Source: JAGWBF01 sp963663025
Lineage (GTDB): Bacteria; Chloroflexota; Dehalococcoidia; Lucifugimonadales; JAGWBF01
Direction: 5' to 3'
Assembly: GCA_963663025.1 (NCBI GenBank)
Contig: OY760073.1
Coordinates: forward strand, 1,550,001-1,614,000
DNA length: 64,000 bases
Shown: positions 25,092 to 32,478 of the stretch, piece after piece
Position numbering within the stretch: position 1 is the first letter of the stretch
Layout: each line of letters begins with the position of its first letter
Program-made: the position numbers and the translations under genes
The notes under the pieces: generated by a model
What the model was told of the DNA's origin: nothing
The model's database searches: none
Seen by the model: the letters and a program-made list of their open reading frames with translations, nothing else

Positions 25092-26099
25092 CTACAGGCT
25101 CCCTTCGGCCCGGGCCCACACCAGCGCCGCAGCGCCCAGGAGCCCGATGTCATCGCCCAGAGATGTCACAACGATCCTGTACCCCAGCTTGCGGATATGG
25201 GCCATGGCGTTCTCGTTGATGTACTTCTCCACCATGGGCCGCAGGTAGTCCCAGTTCTGGGACACGCCGCCACCCATAACAATCGTGTCCGGGTTGAACA
25301 GATGGAGAACGTTCACCAGCCCCACACCCATGGCCCGGCTGACCCCGTCTAGGAGCTGCTGGGAAGCCTCGTCCCCACCTCTGGCAGCCTGGAAGACATG
25401 TTCCGCAGTTAGATTCTCCAGGTCGCCACCAACCATGCCAGCCAAGACCGGCCCATTCCCCGCCTGGGCCAGGCTTCGGGCCGCTTCGGCGATCGCTGTA
25501 CCCGAGGCGTAGCTCTCCAGGCACCCTCGATGTCCGCACTTGCACGGGAGCCCCGAGGCGTCAATGCACATATGGCCGATCTCCCCCGCCATCCCGTAGG
25601 CCCCTTCTACGAGCCTTCCGTCGTCAACGATACCCCCGCCTATGCCCGTGCTCTGGGTTATGTAAACGAGGGTCTTCGACCCCTTGCCCACGCCGTAGGT
25701 GTATTCCCCCAGGGCGGCCAGGGTTGCATCGTTGCCCGTAAGGACGGGCCAGAGCCCCTTGTCCAGCCAAATCTTCTTGAACGACACTCCGTCCAAGTTC
25801 ATGAGGTTGGGTGGGGCGTACATGATGCCGGTGACCGGATCGACGGGGCTTGCCACCGCCAGGGCGATGCCTGCGACCTTGCCCCCATCATCAGTGGACA
25901 GAGCTTCGGAGATCAGGTCATTGACCCGGCCGACGATCACATCCTTGGGGTCTTGGGATCCCGTGGGGACGCGCCCTCTCCAGGCGATGTGCCCGGCCCG
26001 GGTGACCAGGGCCGCCCGCACCCAGGTGCCACCCAGGTCGATGGCAAGGGCAAAGGGCCCCCCATCGGTACCCTGCTCGCGGTCCAACTCCTCTACCAT
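25092..26099 (-). CDS. ROK-family sugar kinase (glucokinase-like)
   Basis: A ~335-aa ASKHA kinase phosphorylating glucose or a related sugar with ATP. Seen: phosphate loop LAIDLGGTWVRAALVTRAGH, sugar-binding NDATLAALGEYTYG, GTGIGGGIV-type adenosine site (STGIGGGIVDDG), the ROK zinc site CKCGHRGCLESYASG and ExGH (EIGHMCIDASG). Upstream in-frame ATGs exist at 26108 and 26138, but the duplicated 5' end at 29917-30075 keeps only the ATG equivalent to 26099, so I favour it. A start at 26138 would overlap the next gene. The gene probably once followed tlpA directly; the McrBC island now separates them. Confidence 0.88.
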   Translation of the reverse strand: MVEELDREQGTDGGPFALAIDLGGTWVRAALVTRAGHIAWRGRVPTGSQDPKDVIVGRVNDLISEALSTDDGGKVAGIALAVASPVDPVTGIMYAPPNLMNLDGVSFKKIWLDKGLWPVLTGNDATLAALGEYTYGVGKGSKTLVYITQSTGIGGGIVDDGRLVEGAYGMAGEIGHMCIDASGLPCKCGHRGCLESYASGTAIAEAARSLAQAGNGPVLAGMVGGDLENLTAEHVFQAARGGDEASQQLLDGVSRAMGVGLVNVLHLFNPDTIVMGGGVSQNWDYLRPMVEKYINENAMAHIRKLGYRIVVTSLGDDIGLLGAAALVWARAEGSL

Positions 26100-26121
26100 G
26101 TCGCCCATGCCCAGGAGTCTG

Positions 26122-26898
26122 TCAATGCTCTTCAGCATCTCCGATTTCGTCTAGTGTGCCATCTTCTCCCCCGCTGTCGTAGGTCCACATTTTGAATTCG
26201 GCTGGAGACTCCCTCTCTGGACCATTTTCGTCTATATCTAAAGACGGCACCAACTGGATGAGCTCGCACAGTAGGTCTCCCTGACCTTCTTCCACTTCAA
26301 AGTACTCCGGTTGAGCATTTGCCCGATCCCTAGTAATGCTAATGCCGTCAGAGAAAGGCGTGATCGACACTATTTTGTCCAACCTGATTCGAAAAGATTT
26401 TGTTGGGACGGACACAAGACGAACCTGATCATCGTAGCAGTAGTAGAGATGTTTGGTGGTGATTGCCATAGTTCCCAAACCTCTGTGAAATATCTGATCA
26501 GTCTCGACTGGAGTGCCCCTAGATTGTCCTACCCTGACAGATACTCCCCTCATTATCCTGACACTGGTGCCTGCTGATCGGCCTACTATTTCCCGTTTGG
26601 TGCGCTGCTCATAATAGCTCACTCCGTCCAAGGCGTATATCAAGTGCTCGCTCTTCATGAACCTAAAGGGCAGAAACACTCCGCGATCTACCCAGTTGAT
26701 GTCAGGGAACTTCCCTTCCTTCAACATACCCAGAACACCTTCCAACTCTTGCCTCCGCCTTTCTCTTCCCCTTTCTAGAATGCGTTCAACAGTTTCCTCT
26801 CTCTCACGCTTCTCTTTTCGTGCTTCCGACAACTGCCACGCTCGCTCGGCCCCGAATATCCCGGCTTCATCGAGTTGACGTTTGATCCATCTCAGCAT
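26122..26898 (-). CDS. Hypothetical protein with coiled-coil N-terminus and PH/GRAM-like domain
   Basis: A 258-aa protein. Residues 20-60 are Arg/Glu-rich and likely a coiled coil. Residues 110-215 have the pattern of a bacterial PH/GRAM-like sensor domain (GLGTMAITTKHLYYCYD, then SFRIRLDKIVSITPFSDGIS). The C-terminus is acidic. No enzymatic motif is visible. It is AT-richer than the ROK gene and lies in the inserted island, divergent from mcrB, so an accessory defence or regulatory role is possible but unproven. The spacer 26899-27313 (415 bases) contains no gene I can support and would hold both promoters. Confidence 0.6.
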   Translation of the reverse strand: MLRWIKRQLDEAGIFGAERAWQLSEARKEKREREETVERILERGRERRRQELEGVLGMLKEGKFPDINWVDRGVFLPFRFMKSEHLIYALDGVSYYEQRTKREIVGRSAGTSVRIMRGVSVRVGQSRGTPVETDQIFHRGLGTMAITTKHLYYCYDDQVRLVSVPTKSFRIRLDKIVSITPFSDGISITRDRANAQPEYFEVEEGQGDLLCELIQLVPSLDIDENGPERESPAEFKMWTYDSGGEDGTLDEIGDAEEH

Positions 26899-27313
26899 TT
26901 AGCACCCCACGCGCTGATAAAACATGTTTCGAGACAATAGCATAGTTATCGGGAATCTGCATCACGGGGGTCGGTCCGGTCTATCTGCTGATGCTAAAAC
27001 GCTGCACGATGGCAACGTCCCGACATCATTGCGTGCCCATCGGCTGGCCCCGTGATTCTGGAAATCGAGGTCGAACTTGCTCTTGCCGTATAGGCGGATG
27101 CCCTATCCCGACTAGGCATGAGAATAGATGGCCAGAAAGCCCACGCCTCAGAATTCAACGGAACTGTTGGCACTGCTGGTCGTCAACCTTCTGGTAGCGT
27201 GGTTTCTGCCAAGGTAAAGATTTGCCCAATTTCACGGTTTCAGCGGATAATTGGCAACGGGCGACACCCAAACCATCACCCCAAGACAGCAAATTAAAGG
27301 AGATATACGGGGT

Positions 27314-28747
27314 ATGACTACTGAATCGGAGAATCCGCGTCCGGCTTGGTTTGTTGGTGCCGCATTCGGCGGTTACGACAACCAGACTGTACGGTTTATC
27401 CAAGACGGGATTTGGGAGGGCGGCCCCATAGAGACATACGGTGGTCTAATTAATTCCATTTGGCCGGGCGATCGTATCGTTATCAAGTCCACCTATACCC
27501 GCAAGAACGAATTGCCATTCGACAATCGTGGGGAGTTCGTTTCCGTCATGGCAATCAAGGCTACAGGCATCGTCGTTGAAAACTTGGAGGACGGGCACTC
27601 CTTGCGAGTGAATTGGAGTCAAATTGATCCACCGCGCGAATGGTATTTTCACACGCTCAGAGGGACTATCGCGCCGGTCTTACCAGACTCGTGGTGGAAA
27701 AATGCACTTTTGCGATTCACCTTTGATGGTGAAGACCAAGATATCGGCCGAAGCTTGAGAGACCCGTATTGGAGCGACAGGTACGGGTATCTTGAACCCC
27801 AACAAAAGGAAACTCAAGAGGAGGAAACCTCTGAGGAACCCCCAGATGAACGGCCACGCTACGACATTAGCAATATTAGATCCGAAGGCTGCTTCCTCGA
27901 TCAGGCAACGCTCGAACGAATGCTCCAGGGCCTTCGGGCGAAAAAAAACGTGATCCTCCAAGGGCCGCCCGGCACTGGTAAGACTTGGCTTGCGAAGAAA
28001 CTCGCCTACGCCCTCATCGGGCGGAAAGACGAAGATAAGATCCGGCACGTCCAATTCCACCCCAACCTGTCCTACGAAGACTTTGTGCGCGGTTGGCGAC
28101 CCCAGGGCAGCGATGGCAAGCTCGAACTTGTGGACGGCCCCTTCCTGCAATTGGCTAATGAGGCCTGCCAGGAGAAGAATAGGGATGACACCTACGTCAT
28201 GGTAATTGAGGAAATAAACCGGGGGAATCCTGCATCCATCTTTGGGGAGTTGCTGACCCTGCTTGAAGCTGATAAGCGAACATTCGACAATGCGTTAACA
28301 TTGTCCTATCGTCGAGACACCGATGAGCCCTTTCACATTCCCCCCAACTTGTACATCATCGGGACGATGAATCTGGCTGACCGGTCATTGGCCTTGGTTG
28401 ATTTCGCACTGCGACGCCGATTCGCATTCTTTGATCTCGAACCGGAGATTGATACCTGGCGTGAGTGGGTTCAAGAGCAATGCGAGATTCCTACCGACTT
28501 TCTTGCCGATATATCGCGCCGCATTGACGCATTGAACACCCAAATCTCTGACGACCCCAACCTCGGCCGCCAGTTTCGCATCGGCCACAGCTTCATAGTT
28601 CCCAAGCCGGGGGAACCCATCACAGTATCCAGGGAATGGTTCATACAGGTAGTAGAAACTGAGATAGCCCCGCTGTTGCGAGAGTATTGGTTTAACGATT
28701 CCGACAAGGCAGATGAAGCCAGGGCACAGCTCTTGAGCGGCTTATGA
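27314..28747 (+). CDS. McrB-like AAA+ GTPase of a modification-dependent restriction system
   Basis: A 477-aa protein; ATG at 27314 follows AAAGGAGA. The N-terminal ~150 residues (FIQDGIWEGG, WPGDRIVIKSTYTRK, VENLEDGHSLRVNW) look like a DNA-recognition module of the EVE-like/McrB N-terminal type. The AAA+ part has Walker A GPPGTGKTWLAKKLA (about residue 217), Walker B VMVIEEINRGNPASIFGELL and the McrB-type sensor IGTMNLADRSLALVDFALRR. McrB hydrolyses GTP and moves McrC along DNA to cut methylated or otherwise modified foreign DNA. Its TGA overlaps the mcrC ATG. It is part of an island inserted at the ROK 5' end. Confidence 0.9.
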   Translation: MTTESENPRPAWFVGAAFGGYDNQTVRFIQDGIWEGGPIETYGGLINSIWPGDRIVIKSTYTRKNELPFDNRGEFVSVMAIKATGIVVENLEDGHSLRVNWSQIDPPREWYFHTLRGTIAPVLPDSWWKNALLRFTFDGEDQDIGRSLRDPYWSDRYGYLEPQQKETQEEETSEEPPDERPRYDISNIRSEGCFLDQATLERMLQGLRAKKNVILQGPPGTGKTWLAKKLAYALIGRKDEDKIRHVQFHPNLSYEDFVRGWRPQGSDGKLELVDGPFLQLANEACQEKNRDDTYVMVIEEINRGNPASIFGELLTLLEADKRTFDNALTLSYRRDTDEPFHIPPNLYIIGTMNLADRSLALVDFALRRRFAFFDLEPEIDTWREWVQEQCEIPTDFLADISRRIDALNTQISDDPNLGRQFRIGHSFIVPKPGEPITVSREWFIQVVETEIAPLLREYWFNDSDKADEARAQLLSGL

Positions 28748-29880
28748 CGTACGGACCAGAGTCCCCGACATCAGGGTTCATCGACCGCATTCCAGTTCGA
28801 AACATCTGGCTATTGTTGCTTTACGCATCCCGGCTATACCGCGAGCTTCCCGCCCCCCGCCGGGTCGAACTTGAAGACGCCCCGGACGACATACCGCGTC
28901 TGGTCGCTGAAATCCTCACAAACGCCGTGGAACGACGCCTGCGCCGTAACCTGTCCCACGGCTATCAGAGGCGGTCAGCTGATCTCAGCCGGGTACGCGG
29001 ACGCATCGATCTGTTCCGCACGGAACGGCGACAACTGCTGCAACGTGGCCACGTTGCCTGCGTGTTCGACGAACTGACGGTTGACACCCCGCGCAACCGT
29101 TATGTTAAGGCTGCTCTGACCCATATCGCTAGCTCGGTCAGCAGGCTCACTAATGATTCGGACCTTGAACGACGGTGCCGAGATTTGGCTCTCCGCTTAG
29201 AGAGGGCTGGCGTCGTCGGGCACCTCGATCCCCGGTACGCCGGAAGGGCAGTCACACTGGACAACACGGGGTGGATGGACTCTTACGAGCGTCAGATGTT
29301 TGCTGCAGCTAGCCTGGCCTTGGACCTTTCGATCCCGACAGAGCAATCGGGATTGGCTTTATTGCCCGTCGTCAATAGAAGTGAAACCCAAGGATGGAAG
29401 CTCTACGAAAACGCGGTTGCCGGTTTCTATGATGTCGCACTATCTCATCGTGGCTGGAGGGTAAGGCAAGGGAGACGCATTCAATGGCCCGCCGCGAACC
29501 CCTCGCCTGGTTTACACGCCATCATGCCGGAGATGATCACTGACATAGTTTTGGAGCACCGTGAACATAGTACTCCTGATACCGGTCAAAGAATCGTCAT
29601 CGACACAAAGTTCACCTCGATTGTCGGGGTCAGCCAATTTGGGAATCAGACGCTGAAGAGCGGTAACATATACCAGTTGTACACCTACTTGCGCACCCAA
29701 GAACAGTCCTGCGACCCCATGTCGTACCACGCTTCCGGAGTCTTGCTCTATCCGTCTTTGGGTGACTGCTACTACGAATCTGCCATGATTCAAGGGCACC
29801 GCGTTATTTTCGCCACAGTTGATCTGGCCGCGGATAGCCAGACCATCCGCAGTCAACTTCTGCGAATCGTAGACAACTGA
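28744..29880 (+). CDS. McrC-like nuclease subunit
   Basis: A 378-aa protein coupled to mcrB by ATGA. The N-terminal part (IPVRNIWLLLLYASRLYREL, RRLRRNLSHGYQRR, RVRGRIDLFRTERRQLLQRG, VFDELTVDTPRNRYVKAAL) is the McrC/DUF2357 core. The C-terminus carries a PD-(D/E)xK nuclease: an acidic pair in MITDIVLEH and the IVIDTKFTS strand with Asp and Lys. It is the nuclease of the McrBC pair, with McrB the motor. Defence against phage or foreign modified DNA is inferred from the family. Confidence 0.9.
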   Translation: MTYGPESPTSGFIDRIPVRNIWLLLLYASRLYRELPAPRRVELEDAPDDIPRLVAEILTNAVERRLRRNLSHGYQRRSADLSRVRGRIDLFRTERRQLLQRGHVACVFDELTVDTPRNRYVKAALTHIASSVSRLTNDSDLERRCRDLALRLERAGVVGHLDPRYAGRAVTLDNTGWMDSYERQMFAAASLALDLSIPTEQSGLALLPVVNRSETQGWKLYENAVAGFYDVALSHRGWRVRQGRRIQWPAANPSPGLHAIMPEMITDIVLEHREHSTPDTGQRIVIDTKFTSIVGVSQFGNQTLKSGNIYQLYTYLRTQEQSCDPMSYHASGVLLYPSLGDCYYESAMIQGHRVIFATVDLAADSQTIRSQLLRIVDN

Positions 29881-29916
29881 ACGTTCCCACGGCGTTGACG
29901 CATCAACACACTTCCG

Positions 29917-30075
29917 GCCCTGTGGGGACGCGCCCCTCCAGGCGATGTGGCCAGCACGGCTAACCAGCGCCGCCCGCACCCAGGTGCCGCCCAGGTCGAT
30001 GGCAAGGGCATAAGGCCCCCCATCGGTACCCTGCTTGCGGTCCAACTTCCCTACCATGTCGCTTGCGGCCAGGAG
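29917..30075 (-). pseudogene. Orphan 5' fragment of ROK kinase gene (junction copy)
   Basis: About 160 bp directly repeating the 5' end of the ROK gene at 25969-26116: MVGKLDRKQGTDGGPYALA then IDLGGTWVRAALVSRAGHIA and AWRGASPQGR, after which homology stops. The similarity is roughly 85-90 percent by eye with many silent changes. It lies four bases after the tlpA stop, probably the ancestral position of the ROK start. It is not a functional gene. Confidence 0.85.
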
Positions 30076-30079
30076 GCCA

Positions 30080-30682
30080 TTAACCCTCCAAGATGCTGTC
30101 TAGGGCCTCTCGCAAATCGTCGGGGTCTGTGGGTCCTGAAAAGACCCGCACCAGGTTGCCTTCCCTGTCGATGAAGAACTTTTCGGGAATCTTCACTACC
30201 CCGTAGTCTATAGCAACGCTCCCTTTATCATCCAGAAGGTTGGGGTACGGGATATCGAGCTCCGCCACGAAATCCCTCACCTTCCCCTCCGTATCCCAGA
30301 GGGCTAACCCCAAGAATTCGACACCTTCATCCCGGTATTCGGCGTACACCTCCGCCAAGCCTGGGGCTTCGTTCCGGCAGGGCGGGCACCAGGACGACCA
30401 GAAGTCCAGGACCACCACCTTGCCCTTCAGGGAGGCCAGGCTGAGGGTCTCGCCGTCCAATGAAACGGCTTCGAACAACGGGGCCGGCTCCGGGTCCAGC
30501 CAGGCATCTCCAAAAGATGTGTTGATGCCGGGGCGTCCTATCCTGTTCTCGGACCAGCCCACACCCCAAGCCAGCATTCCGAAGAAAACGGCCAGAGGCA
30601 CCAAGGCAACCACTATGATCAGTGTGCGCTTATGGTTCCCTCTTTTGGTGCTTTCAGGTGCTGTGGGGCTGGCGTCCCTCAA
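30080..30682 (-). CDS. TlpA/ResA-like membrane-anchored thioredoxin
   Basis: A 200-aa protein from the TTG at 30682, behind GGGGAGAAGC and overlapping the upstream stop as TTGA. The open frame extends far upstream, but only over the preceding gene. One membrane anchor (LIIVVALVPLAVFFGMLAWG) is followed by a thioredoxin fold with WCPPC (VLDFWSSWCPPCRNEAPGL) and the cis-Pro region VVKIPEKFFID. It would face outward and reduce apocytochrome c haem-binding cysteines. Its place at the end of the ccmH-ccmF-ccmI-like run and the ACIII operon fits that job. Confidence 0.9.
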   Translation of the reverse strand: MRDASPTAPESTKRGNHKRTLIIVVALVPLAVFFGMLAWGVGWSENRIGRPGINTSFGDAWLDPEPAPLFEAVSLDGETLSLASLKGKVVVLDFWSSWCPPCRNEAPGLAEVYAEYRDEGVEFLGLALWDTEGKVRDFVAELDIPYPNLLDDKGSVAIDYGVVKIPEKFFIDREGNLVRVFSGPTDPDDLREALDSILEG

Positions 30683-31968
30683 GCTTCTCCCCTCTCCAGT
30701 TTGGATGCATCCTCCCTGTCCAGCGCCAGCCTCAGCAGGCGCCCTTTGGCTGACTCCCGGGCCTCCCTGTATTCGCCCTCGGCTATCCCGCCCTCGGCGT
30801 ACAGATCGTCCAGGGCGGCGACCCTCTGGACAAGCTGGTCTTCGTCCATACCTTCGACCCCTTCCACGTAGCCCTGGATGGCATCCTTTTCCATAGCACC
30901 GGATGCCGGCACCCTGGCGCGCTTGTAGGATGCTATCAACCCGATGCTCAGCAGCGATAGCAGCACAACGACCAGAGTGGAGGGAATCCATATCTTCAGC
31001 AGCCCACTCTCCGTCAGGGTCTCCCCAGCCTTGCCGAAAAATGAGATGGTGGGCAGGCCCGACACCTGCAGAGATACCCTGCCTCCTGGCGCCACGTCAT
31101 TCATCTCCCAGGAAGTGTAGGTGATCCCTCCTATATCCACCGTCTCGACCTTGGTCCCATCATCAAGGGAGGCATAGGCGAAGAACCCCAAGCCTTCGGG
31201 CAGGAGCACCGAGAACCTGTCAGCCCCCATGTGAAAGGTCTTCTGGATGGTCGCCGAGCCGTCGGTGTAGGGCATCTCGTAGGTGTAGGTAACCTGATGG
31301 ATTCCCGGTGTAACGGGGGCTGTCAGGGCAAAGCCGGTGCCTATGTTTATGATCTCTCCACCGGGCAGGTCCGACCCTACGTCCAACTCCGTCGCCCCCT
31401 CGGGCAGGGAAAAGCGCATGAAGTTGAAATTGACGGGCTGCTCCAAGTCAGGCACAAAGGTGCGGTCTCCGTCATTGATGACGCCGACGGCCTCAAGGAC
31501 GAAAAGGCTCTCCTCGTCGGGCCCTTCGTTGATAAGCACAGCGTGGGCATCGATGGCTAAAACGTCGATGTCCTGTATCACCTCGTACACCACTAGCTCC
31601 ACGGGCTGGGAGCCGATGGGCAACAGCACGGTCGCGCTGTACAGGACATCCTGAAAGTTGACGGCCACGGCATAGGTGCTGTCTTGCACGGCCTCTACCG
31701 AAGTGAAGATAAAGGCGCCGTCAGCCCCCGTGGTGGTCGATAGGATCTGTATCTGGCCCTCGTCGCCAAAGCGGTGGAGCAGCACCTCCAGCCCTGTGGG
31801 GACCTGACTCCCCTCGGTCCCGTTCGTCACCACACCATGCACATCCACCACCTCCTGGGCCCATGCCCGCTGATAAGACATAGCGGATAACACCAAGACA
31901 ATGGCGCAAAGTACTATCAGGAATAAGAGGAAGAAAACGTGACGCCGGAATTCGAGAAGAGTCCGCAT
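30679..31968 (-). CDS. Membrane-anchored extracytoplasmic protein in cytochrome maturation cluster
   Basis: A 429-aa protein from the ATG at 31968. The N-terminal signal/anchor (FFLLFLIVLCAIVLVLSAM) is followed by a beta-sandwich resembling a carboxypeptidase-regulatory domain (VDVHGVVTNGTEGSQVPTGL, TTTGADGAFIFTSV), a large outer domain, one more membrane helix (LWIPSTLVV-like, at about residue 345) and a cytoplasmic charged tail (EGEYREARESAKGRLLRLAL) resembling CcmI/DUF2207-like tails. I do not recognise a named family. It is translationally coupled to tlpA, and its location suggests help in cytochrome c assembly. Confidence 0.7.
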   Translation of the reverse strand: MRTLLEFRRHVFFLLFLIVLCAIVLVLSAMSYQRAWAQEVVDVHGVVTNGTEGSQVPTGLEVLLHRFGDEGQIQILSTTTGADGAFIFTSVEAVQDSTYAVAVNFQDVLYSATVLLPIGSQPVELVVYEVIQDIDVLAIDAHAVLINEGPDEESLFVLEAVGVINDGDRTFVPDLEQPVNFNFMRFSLPEGATELDVGSDLPGGEIINIGTGFALTAPVTPGIHQVTYTYEMPYTDGSATIQKTFHMGADRFSVLLPEGLGFFAYASLDDGTKVETVDIGGITYTSWEMNDVAPGGRVSLQVSGLPTISFFGKAGETLTESGLLKIWIPSTLVVVLLSLLSIGLIASYKRARVPASGAMEKDAIQGYVEGVEGMDEDQLVQRVAALDDLYAEGGIAEGEYREARESAKGRLLRLALDREDASKLERGEA

Positions 31969-31981
31969 CGTGGTCTTCTCT

Positions 31982-32374
31982 TTATCCCGATGACGGGCCC
32001 GGCGACGGCCTGTCATCTTCACCGCCCGGGCCGGGAGGGGGAATTTCGACCGCACTTGAGGTCCTGCTAGAGAAGATGCGCTCCTCCAACTCCCTGTCCA
32101 GCAGGGAAAGCTCCTCATCCCTGATGGAGCGGGCGGCCTCCATGCGGATGACCTGCAGTTGGCGGCGGTACTCAGGCTCTTCCAGGGTCCCCAGCTGGAA
32201 CTCCATCTGCAAGGCGCGTATCTCCTGGTACATCTCTTCCCGGCGCCTCCGCTGCTCAACCTCGGTGGTCCGGGGAATACCTAGGCCACCTCGTGGGTCG
32301 CCTCGGCGGAAGAAGGGGTAAGCCACCATTACCACGGCGAAGATGGCCAGGAGGCTGACTATCAGAAAGGGCAT
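31982..32374 (-). CDS. CcmI-like small membrane protein
   Basis: A 130-aa protein; ATG at 32374 follows ACCGAGGACC. One N-terminal membrane helix (FLIVSLLAIFAVVMVAYPFF) precedes a helical, charged segment (EMYQEIRALQMEFQLGTLEE PEYRRQLQVI written as one helix) and a Pro/Gly-rich tail. This matches the short CcmI-like proteins found beside ccmF/ccmH, which help present apocytochrome c to the haem lyase. The 13-base gap to the next gene indicates cotranscription. Confidence 0.65.
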   Translation of the reverse strand: MPFLIVSLLAIFAVVMVAYPFFRRGDPRGGLGIPRTTEVEQRRRREEMYQEIRALQMEFQLGTLEEPEYRRQLQVIRMEAARSIRDEELSLLDRELEERIFSSRTSSAVEIPPPGPGGEDDRPSPGPSSG

Positions 32375-32478
32375 AGTCGGTCCTCGGTCCCTAGACCCTG
32401 CGGCCCATTTCCATAGGCGCCGGGGATGCAAGACCCTCCAGACCACAACTGGTCCAACGCCGAGGAGATTCTCCCAGC

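Noticed and set aside
29512..30057. Minus-strand ORF starting with a ROK N-terminus as a second kinase
   Set aside because: Homology ends after about 40 residues, and the rest is antisense to mcrC; it is a duplicated 5' fragment.
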